A stretch of 7,641 nucleotides of DNA from contig CAKUPI010000082.1 in the NCBI GenBank assembly GCA_934675045.1, forward strand, positions 1 to 7,641, written 5' to 3'. This DNA is from an uncultured Eubacteriales bacterium. Its GTDB lineage: Bacteria; Bacillota; Clostridia; Oscillospirales; Butyricicoccaceae. Position numbers and translations under genes: made by a program. The notes beneath the pieces are model-generated. The model was not told where the DNA came from, made no database searches, and saw only the letters and a program-made list of their open reading frames with translations. Below, piece after piece: positions 1 to 5,012 of the stretch (position 1 is the stretch's first letter; every line of letters begins with the position of its first letter).

Positions 1-148
1 CTCTTGAAATATGCGATTTGTCTGGTTTCCACCAAATATTATCCAGATGAAACAAAGGCAGGCCCGTAATGTCTCGAAGCTTTTTCGAAAATGTGCTTTT
101 CCCGCTTCCGGGACACCCAATCACAATGATTTTCTGCCCAAGCTTCAT
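1..148 (-). CDS. P-loop nucleotide kinase, FlaR/adenylate-kinase-like, N-terminal part (runs off left edge)
   Basis: The first 49 residues are visible, reading leftward from ATG at 148; the rest lies outside the window. A beta strand (KIIVIG, residues 6-11) leads into a textbook Walker A loop, GCPGSGKST (residues 11-19), which binds the nucleotide triphosphate. It is followed by [22 protein letters not shown], split here as SKKLRDITG and [13 protein letters not shown], which resembles the small P-loop kinases annotated as topology modulation protein FlaR or adenylate-kinase-related protein. That family is usually about 170-190 residues, cytoplasmic, with poorly defined substrates. The start is well supported: AAGGAG lies 8 bases upstream and a TGC-TATAAT promoter lies further up. 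It is co-directional with the VanZ operon but separated from it by a terminator, so it is probably its own transcription unit. P-loop kinase is near certain; the subfamily is likely; the substrate is unknown. Confidence 0.85.
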   Translation of the reverse strand, partial: MKLGQKIIVIGCPGSGKSTFSKKLRDITGLPLFHLDNIWWKPDKSHISR

Positions 149-156
149 AACCGGTT

Positions 157-162
157 CTCCTT
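157..162 (-). promoter_or_regulatory. Ribosome binding site of the P-loop kinase
   Basis: On the minus strand AAGGAG lies 8 bases before ATG (148). This strong Shine-Dalgarno match fixes the start of the truncated gene at the left edge. Confidence 0.85.
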
Positions 163-182
163 GCCGCAAATCGATTTGCTTC

Positions 183-211
183 ATTATAGCAAACCCGCGC
201 CCAAAACACAA
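183..211 (-). promoter_or_regulatory. Sigma-A type promoter with extended -10 for the P-loop kinase
   Basis: The minus strand has a perfect TATAAT (188-183) preceded by TGC, giving the extended -10 form TGnTATAAT. A weak -35 candidate, TTGTGT (211-206), lies 17 bases upstream. The predicted transcript starts near 176, about 27 bases before the ATG. The extended -10 may offset the poor -35. The DNA further upstream (about 212-283) is GC-rich intergenic sequence in which I see no gene. Confidence 0.75.
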
Positions 212-283
212 TGCAGCCGTCCGGAGCGTTCCGGGCGGCATACGCCGGGCCGCGCCGGGCGGGCCGGTTTTGCCCCGCCACGC

Positions 284-322
284 AAAAAAACAACCCGGAT
301 TTTTGCAAAAATCCGGGTTTTT
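284..322. terminator. Intrinsic terminator, probably bidirectional, ending the thrC-to-vanZ operon
   Basis: Positions 292-319 form a perfect palindrome: AACCCGGAT, then the self-complementary TTTTGCAAAA, then ATCCGGGTT. On the minus strand the stem is followed by G and seven Ts (complement of the A-run at 284-290), a classic Rho-independent terminator directly after the VanZ-like stop codon at 325. On the plus strand the stem runs into five Ts (318-322), so it could also stop transcription coming from the left, although no plus-strand gene is seen there. Confidence 0.9.
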
Positions 323-324
323 GT

Positions 325-894
325 CTATCGGCGGCAGCGCCGCAGCAGCAGAAAGAGTCCGTAGCCTGCCAGCGCGCCCAGCGTGTTGAGGATGACGTCG
401 TCGACGTCGACCGAGCGGAGGGTGAACACCTGCAAGCACTCGATGGTGCAGGAAATCCCCATGCCCCAAAGGGCCATTTTGTACCATTTTCGCCACCGCG
501 GCCACAAAAGCGGCATCAGCAGGCCGATGGGCACAAAAACGCCCAGATTGCCCAGAATGTTGAGGACGAAAAGCCCGCCGTTTCCCCGCGTAAAGTATTG
601 GCCGATGGTGCGGAAGGGCACAAAATTAAAGCCCCAGCGGCGCCCCTGCCAGCCCTGCGAGAACACGGTGACGGCGTGCAGGCGGCCGCTTGGGTCGGCA
701 TACAGCGCGGGCAGCACGGTCTGCGAGGCCAGCCCGACGCAGAACAGCACAAAGCACAGCAGCAAAAGCTCGCGCCGGCGCGAAACCGGCCCGCCCCGGC
801 GGCGCAGCCAGAGAAAACGGGCCGGCAGGTAAATCGGCAGAGCCGGAAGCATCGACAAAAGCATGTCGCATGCATAGCGCACAGCCATTCTCAT
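325..894 (-). CDS. VanZ-like family integral membrane protein
   Basis: This 189-residue protein has hydrophobic segments at about residues 12-30, 43-64, 108-130, 138-156 and 166-186. The VanZ-like signature is clear: NFVPF (90-94), then [13 protein letters not shown] (112-124), then an IECLQ-type helix (151-155) followed by R160, SVDVDD (161-166) and NTLGALAGY (170-178). VanZ is the accessory teicoplanin-resistance protein of Tn1546, but most chromosomal relatives have no proven role and resistance should not be assumed. The arginine-rich end (RRCRR) is probably cytoplasmic. It is the last gene of the operon: its ATG overlaps the upstream TGA as ATGA, GGGAG lies 6 bases upstream, and a terminator follows the TAG directly. 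Met3 is an alternative start. Family assignment is secure; function is not. Confidence 0.9.
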   Translation of the reverse strand: MRMAVRYACDMLLSMLPALPIYLPARFLWLRRRGGPVSRRRELLLLCFVLFCVGLASQTVLPALYADPSGRLHAVTVFSQGWQGRRWGFNFVPFRTIGQYFTRGNGGLFVLNILGNLGVFVPIGLLMPLLWPRWRKWYKMALWGMGISCTIECLQVFTLRSVDVDDVILNTLGALAGYGLFLLLRRCRR

Positions 895-1952
895 CGCCTG
901 CTCCCGCCTCCCCGGCCCTTCCGCCCGCGTTCCGCCGCCTGCTCCAGCTGTTTTCTGGCCTCGGCGTCGCCCAGCTGCGCCTTTAAGTGCACAGCGTCCA
1001 GATCCTTTTCGGCAAAGCGCGCGTCGATGTAGCTTTGCGCCAGCGCGCTGCCCGCCTCTATGGCCCGGCCGTAGTACTGATAGGCCTTCTGCTGGTTTTT
1101 TTCCACCAGCTCCCCCGTTTCAAAGGCGCGTCCGACGGAAAACAGCGCCCCCGCGTCGCCCGCGCGCGCCTTTTCCAGCTGCCGGATAAACTCGCGCAGC
1201 GCCTTTCGCAGCGGGCCCGCCTCGACGCAGCCCGCCTTTTCCGCGCGGCGCAGCCACCCGAGGGCGCGGGGGTAATCGGGCGTCACCGTTCCGTCTCGGT
1301 ACAGCCGCGCCAGAAAGAGCATGGCCGGCGCGTACTTCTGCCCGGCCAGCTCGGTGCAAAGCCCGATGGCCTCGGACAGGCGGCTCTGCGCCGCCAGCTC
1401 GGCCGCGCGGGTCATCTGCCCCTCAAACGGGTCAGCGCGGCGCGCGGACGCGCCCGGCCCTTCTCCGCCGAAACGGCAGGCCAAATCGGCGATGCGCCCG
1501 TCCAGCGCGCGGTTGAAGTCGGCCAGCGAAAAGGCCGACGCGGCCAGCGCCGTATGCCCGAAGAGCACGGCGGTCAGCGCCAGACGATCGCGCGGGCTCA
1601 GCTCGGCGGCGTGGGCGGCGTCATTGCGCGCCTTGCGCAGCGCGTTCAGCGCGTCAACGCCGTTGTCGCCAAAGGCCTGCGTCAGCCCGGCGTACTTCTC
1701 GTCGTACAGCAGCACCGAGGCACAGATGGTGATGTCCATCGTGTCCGGGGTAAAGTTTTCGCCGTGCTCGCGGACAAAGCCGCTGTAACGGCCGCCCGTC
1801 CGCTCGCCCTCTCCCCGCAGCATCCGCGGGCGAAGCTCCTCTTCAAACCACCGGGGGCCGTATTTCTCCCCCAGCAGCCGCTCCATGACGCTGCCGAACA
1901 GGTCGGTGGCCAGCGCCAGCGCGTTGTCGAGTTCATGGGAAAAATCCTTCAT
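891..1952 (-). CDS. HEPN (Swt1-like) domain fused to Sel1 repeats
   Basis: This 353-residue soluble protein has no signal peptide or membrane segment. Residues about 1-145 are helical and resemble Swt1-like HEPN domains: LFGSVMERLLGEKYGPRW near the start, and the motif RNDAAH (R109 to H114), which fits the HEPN RNase signature R-x4-H and is preceded by the usual helix (NALRKA). The C-terminal half has two Sel1/TPR-like repeats, about 206-241 and 264-301, each with the pattern A-x2-L-x3-Y/F ... A-x3-Y/W-x2-A-x2-AG, and a degenerate third near 324-340. Sel1 repeats are protein-interaction scaffolds; many HEPN domains are RNA-cleaving toxins or RNA-binding modules. The tail is rich in K, R and G. 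The start at 1952 is supported by the ATGA overlap with the upstream gene and by GAAGGGA about 11 bases before it. The Sel1 call is firm, the HEPN call probable; RNase activity is inference. Confidence 0.8.
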   Translation of the reverse strand: MKDFSHELDNALALATDLFGSVMERLLGEKYGPRWFEEELRPRMLRGEGERTGGRYSGFVREHGENFTPDTMDITICASVLLYDEKYAGLTQAFGDNGVDALNALRKARNDAAHAAELSPRDRLALTAVLFGHTALAASAFSLADFNRALDGRIADLACRFGGEGPGASARRADPFEGQMTRAAELAAQSRLSEAIGLCTELAGQKYAPAMLFLARLYRDGTVTPDYPRALGWLRRAEKAGCVEAGPLRKALREFIRQLEKARAGDAGALFSVGRAFETGELVEKNQQKAYQYYGRAIEAGSALAQSYIDARFAEKDLDAVHLKAQLGDAEARKQLEQAAERGRKGRGGGSRR

Positions 1953-3169
1953 CTGCGCGTCGGTCCCTTCACCAGCCGTTCCATCAGCGCCCACCCCTCG
2001 GACAGGAAAACGCCCGTCTCGGCCGCCTGTTTTTCGGTAAAACGCCGGGGCGTCAGGCCGCAGTCCCCCTTGCGGAAGAGCGCAAAGGGCACGGGGTCGG
2101 CCGTATGCGTCATCAGCCGGAGCGGCGTCGCATGGTCCGGCATGAGCAAAACGGCGTAATCGTCGCCGCAGCTTTTCAGATACTCCATCACCGGGCCGAC
2201 GATCTTCCGGTCCATCTGCTCGATGGAGTACACCTTTTCGCTGACTTCGCGGCGGTGGCCGCACTCGTCGGGCGCTTCGACGTGAATGTAGACAAAGTCG
2301 TCACCCGACTGCAGCGCCTCGATGGCGGCGCGGCCCTTGGCGGCAAAGTCGGTATGGTAATTGCCCGTCGCGCCCGGCACCGTTATGGTGCGCAGGCCGG
2401 CGCACAGCCCGATGCCCTGCACCAGATCGACGGCCGAAATGACCGACCCGCGCAGGCCGTACCGCTCTTCAAAAGACGGCAGCGACGGCTTGCGCCCCTC
2501 GCCCCACAGCCAGACGGCGGTGGCCGGCGCCTTCCCCTCGGCGGCGCGGCGCACGTTGACGGGGTGGTCGCGCAGCACCTCGTACGAATACTCCATCACG
2601 GCGCGCAGAAGGCCGGCGTACTGCCCCTGCGGCAAAAAGGCGCGCACCGGCTGCTTGGAAATATCGTGCGGCGGCGTCAGCACGGCGCCCGTTTCGGCGT
2701 CGTAATGCACAAAACAGTGACGGTAGCTGATGCCGGGGAAAAGGTGGGTGCGCGCCGTGTGAAAGCGCACGTTCAAAAAGTCCACCAGCTCGCTGGCCTC
2801 TTCGGTCGAAATCTCACCGGCGCTGTAATCCTCCATCACGGCGTTCTCCAGGGAATCGGCGCGCGACAGCGTGACCAGATTGCAGCGGTACGCGACGTCG
2901 GTTTCGCTCAGCTCGATGCCCATGCTGACCGCTTCCAGCGGCGAGCGCCCGGTGTACCATTTTCTGGGGTCGTACCCGAAAACCGACAGGTTGGCCGTAT
3001 CGCTCCCCGGCGGCATTCCCTCGGGCACGGTGCGCGCCAGCCCGAACAGGCCGTTTTGCGCCAGCGCGTCCATGTGGGGCGTACACGCCTTTTCCAGCGG
3101 AGTCATGCCGGCCAGCTCCTCAACCGGGCGGTCGGCCATGCCGTCGCCCAGAAATACCACAGCTTTCAT
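1949..3169 (-). CDS. apgM: ApgM-family alkaline-phosphatase-superfamily enzyme; probable alternative homoserine kinase
   Basis: This 406-residue cytoplasmic enzyme belongs to the 2,3-bisphosphoglycerate-independent phosphoglycerate mutase (archaeal type, ApgM) family. Visible metal and catalytic motifs are GDG (8-10, metal Asp9), GSDTANLS (55-62, Ser56 the likely phospho-acceptor), HVEAPDECGH (296-305), MPDHATP (343-349) and HTADPVPFA (355-363). Length is normal for ApgM. It overlaps thrC by ATGA, and an ApgM subfamily found beside thrC in bacteria without classical thrB is catalogued as a proposed homoserine kinase (the TIGR02535-type family). The context therefore favours ATP-dependent phosphorylation of L-homoserine to O-phosphohomoserine, the substrate of the neighbouring ThrC, over a glycolytic role. 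The start at 3169 is chosen because MKAVVFLGDG is the family N-terminus and AAGGGAG lies 8 bases upstream. The fold is certain; the substrate is inferred from context. Confidence 0.9.
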   Translation of the reverse strand: MKAVVFLGDGMADRPVEELAGMTPLEKACTPHMDALAQNGLFGLARTVPEGMPPGSDTANLSVFGYDPRKWYTGRSPLEAVSMGIELSETDVAYRCNLVTLSRADSLENAVMEDYSAGEISTEEASELVDFLNVRFHTARTHLFPGISYRHCFVHYDAETGAVLTPPHDISKQPVRAFLPQGQYAGLLRAVMEYSYEVLRDHPVNVRRAAEGKAPATAVWLWGEGRKPSLPSFEERYGLRGSVISAVDLVQGIGLCAGLRTITVPGATGNYHTDFAAKGRAAIEALQSGDDFVYIHVEAPDECGHRREVSEKVYSIEQMDRKIVGPVMEYLKSCGDDYAVLLMPDHATPLRLMTHTADPVPFALFRKGDCGLTPRRFTEKQAAETGVFLSEGWALMERLVKGPTRR

Positions 3170-4671
3170 TTGCTCGACTCCCTTTCCAGCCACGCGCAGA
3201 CCGCTGCGCGCATGTCGTTTTTGCCGCACACCCCGTCAAAGCGCACCGGCTGGCTCCGCAAGTCGGCAAGGGCCGGCGGAACGGGCAGGCCGGACAGCGC
3301 GGAAAGCCGGTGGAGCATGGCGAACTCGTTTTGGCTCTTTTCCTCGCCCAGCGCCGACAGGATGCCGGGCGCAAACTTAAAGGGCGAGGCCGTGGACAGT
3401 ATCACGGTGGGCGTCTGATCGCCGGTGCGCGCGCGGTATTGCCGCTGCACCCGCACGGCGACAGCGGTATGGGGGTCGCACAGGTACCCCGTTTCGCGAA
3501 AGACCCGGGCAATTTCCGCCCCGGCCTGCCCGTCGCCGGCCCAGCCGCCGACAAACCCTTCGCCGCGCAGCGAGCGCAGCATGTCCCCGCCGACATCGTA
3601 GCGGCCGCTTTCGCGCAGCGCCGCCATCCACTCCCGGCACCGCGCGTCGTCCCGCCCGGAAAGCAGAAAGAGCAGGCGCTCGAGGTTGGACGAAATCAGA
3701 ATGTCCATCGAGGGCGAGGCCGTGCGGACAAAGGGGCGGTTTTTGTCGTACAGGCCGGTTTCCATGAAATCGGCCAGCACGTTGTTCTCGTTGGAGGCGC
3801 AGATCAGCTTATGAATCGGCAGGCCGCTCTTCTTGGCCAGATACCCGGCCAGAATGTTGCCAAAATTGCCCGTCGGCACGCAGAAGTTGACGGCCTGGCC
3901 GCTTTTGACCGCGCCGCTTTTGACAAGCCCGGCATAGGCCGAAAAGTAATAGGCTGTCTGCGGCGCCAGGCGGCCCCAGTTGATGGAGTTGGCCGACGAC
4001 AGCAGGATTCCCGCCTTGCCCAGCCTTTCCGCCAGCGCGCGGTCGCCGAAAATGTCTTTGACGCCGCTCTGCGCGTCGTCAAAATTGCCCTTCACGGCAA
4101 AGACGGCGACGTTTTCGCCCTTTTGCGTCACCATTTGTAGCCGCTGGATGTCGCTCGTGCCGCCTTCGGGATAAAAAACGCCGATACAGGTCCCCGGCAC
4201 ATCGGCAAAGCCCATCAGGGCCGCCTTGCCGGTGTCGCCCGACGTCGCCGCCAGAATGGCGACCGTTTTCTCTTCGCCGCACTTGCGCGCCGCGGCGTGC
4301 AGCAAACGCGGCAGCAGCTGCAATGCGAAGTCCTTAAACGCGCAGGTCGGGCCGTGGAAAAGCTCCAAAATCGCCGTGTCCTCCGACAGCATATACAGCG
4401 GCGCGGTGTCGGCGCTTTCAAAGCGTTCGGCCGCATAAACCTCTCGGCAAAAGCCGAGCAGCTCGTCATGGCGGTAATCGGTCAGCCAGCGCGACAGCAC
4501 CGCCGCCGCCAGCTCGGGATAAGGCAGATTGCCCATTTCTTCGATTTCATCGATCGAAAAGCGCGGCAGCGCCTGCGGCACAAAAAGTCCGCCGTCGGGC
4601 GCGATGCCGCGCAGAATGGCAGCCGCTGACGGCAGCAGACAGGACTTGTCCCGGGTGCTGTAATATTGCAT
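3166..4671 (-). CDS. thrC: Threonine synthase
   Basis: This 501-residue PLP enzyme converts O-phospho-L-homoserine to L-threonine, the last step of threonine synthesis, in the cytoplasm. The long, E. coli/yeast-like form is recognisable from the N-terminus (YYSTRD, 3-8, and APDGGLFVP, 24-32), the PLP-lysine motif TCAFKDFALQ (109-118, Lys113), the phosphate-binding SGDTG loop (144-148), PTGNFGN (266-272), CDPHTAVAV (398-406) and STASPFKF (426-433). Length matches the family and no catalytic residue seems missing. ATG at 4671 follows an AAGGGGGGAG ribosome binding site, and upstream in-frame residues look non-coding. It is the first gene of the operon and its TGA overlaps the ATG of the ApgM-family gene. 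The leader is only about 30 bases, too short for a T-box or threonine attenuator, so no leader control is visible. Confidence 0.97.
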   Translation of the reverse strand: MQYYSTRDKSCLLPSAAAILRGIAPDGGLFVPQALPRFSIDEIEEMGNLPYPELAAAVLSRWLTDYRHDELLGFCREVYAAERFESADTAPLYMLSEDTAILELFHGPTCAFKDFALQLLPRLLHAAARKCGEEKTVAILAATSGDTGKAALMGFADVPGTCIGVFYPEGGTSDIQRLQMVTQKGENVAVFAVKGNFDDAQSGVKDIFGDRALAERLGKAGILLSSANSINWGRLAPQTAYYFSAYAGLVKSGAVKSGQAVNFCVPTGNFGNILAGYLAKKSGLPIHKLICASNENNVLADFMETGLYDKNRPFVRTASPSMDILISSNLERLLFLLSGRDDARCREWMAALRESGRYDVGGDMLRSLRGEGFVGGWAGDGQAGAEIARVFRETGYLCDPHTAVAVRVQRQYRARTGDQTPTVILSTASPFKFAPGILSALGEEKSQNEFAMLHRLSALSGLPVPPALADLRSQPVRFDGVCGKNDMRAAVCAWLERESSK

Positions 4672-4674
4672 GGG

Positions 4675-4684
4675 CTCCCCCCTT
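4675..4684 (-). promoter_or_regulatory. Ribosome binding site of thrC
   Basis: The minus strand reads AAGGGGGGAG, 3 bases before the ATG at 4671. The GGGGG core is centred within normal Shine-Dalgarno distance and decides the thrC start over the in-frame upstream extension. Confidence 0.75.
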
Positions 4685-4707
4685 CGGTCATGCAAAAATC
4701 CACTTTG

Positions 4708-4736
4708 ATTGTAGCAGGACTGCTCTCTTTTGTCTA
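4708..4736 (-). promoter_or_regulatory. Sigma-A promoter of the thrC operon
   Basis: The minus strand has -35 TAGACA (4736-4731), a 17-base spacer and -10 TACAAT (4713-4708). Each hexamer has one mismatch to consensus and the spacing is optimal. Transcription would start near 4701, giving a leader of about 30 bases to the thrC ATG. It is the only good promoter found upstream of the four overlapping genes. Confidence 0.85.
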
Positions 4737-4817
4737 CCTTGGCGCGCAATTTTTGTGTTTTTCCCCCCCCACCCGTTCGGCTGCGCCGTACGGGCGGTGG
4801 CGGATTTTGCCAGGACG
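4737..4817. other. Junction between the thrC promoter region and a 5'-truncated mobile-element gene
   Basis: The host-type sequence ends somewhere between the -35 box (4736) and about 4808, where the plus-strand frame is already inside a conserved repeat module. The interval holds T-runs, eight Cs (4763-4770) and a stem-loop (4772-4794). The plus-strand frame stays open through this interval and back into the thrC leader, with no start codon paired to a Shine-Dalgarno sequence: the only AGGA sits 2 bases from the ATG at 4818. No terminal inverted repeats, target-site duplication, integrase or att-like site is visible. It may be a real recombination breakpoint or an artificial join. Confidence 0.6.
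4772..4794. repeat. Stem-loop at the junction
   Basis: CCCGT pairs with ACGGG, then a T:T mismatch, then CGGC with GCCG around a TGC loop: nine base pairs in all. No T-run follows on either strand, so it is not a standard terminator. It may be a remnant of a host intergenic element or of an element end, or simply GC-rich chance. Confidence 0.45.
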
Positions 4818-5012
4818 ATGGACAAGGCGGGAGCCACGGCCATGACCGGCATGTACAGCCCCGGGCAGGACGCGGAGGGCTATATTGGCGGCATGATGAA
4901 GGCATACAGCGCCGGAAAGAAGGGCGAAGGCGCGGATAGCCTGAACGACTTGCCGGGGGTCACCGCGCCGCAGGCACAGGCGGCTTATCTTGCGGGGCAG
5001 GCGGACGCCGCC
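4809..5012 (+). repeat. Protein-level repeat module, copy A
   Basis: This 68-codon module at the start of the long frame aligns with copy B (5958-6167). Shared pattern: K-x-G-x2-A-(L/M)-x3-Y, then a glycine turn, then Y-x-AG, and a closing AAY-x-AGQ-x-DAA. Third-position GC counted from 4818 to 5021 is 55 of 68 codons. Such modules recur between effector domains of phage/ICE polyvalent proteins. Because the module is nearly complete, the breakpoint must lie only slightly upstream. Confidence 0.7.

Noticed and set aside
211..1032. Plus-strand open frame of 273 codons across the terminator and the VanZ-like gene
   Set aside because: It reads through the palindromic terminator and is antisense to a clear VanZ-like membrane protein.
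987..2159. Plus-strand open frame of 390 codons opposite the HEPN-Sel1 gene
   Set aside because: It is antisense to a gene with Sel1 repeats, has no ribosome binding site, and shows the same R/Q/V-rich shadow composition.
1953..2264. In-frame N-terminal extension of the HEPN-Sel1 gene past 1952
   Set aside because: It overlaps the conserved C-terminal part of the ApgM-family gene. The ATGA overlap and spacing support 1952.
2105..3418. Plus-strand open frame of 437 codons opposite the ApgM-family gene and the end of thrC
   Set aside because: It is a mirror of GC-rich coding sequence. The minus-strand products have complete families and motifs; this one has R/Q/H-rich composition and no family resemblance.
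4672..4707. T-box or threonine attenuator upstream of thrC
   Set aside because: The leader from the predicted start site is only about 30 bases, with no stem-loop array, leader peptide or terminator.
4672..4905. In-frame N-terminal extension of thrC past 4671
   Set aside because: It would cross the promoter and the mobile-element junction. The family N-terminus begins at the ATG at 4671, which has its own ribosome binding site.
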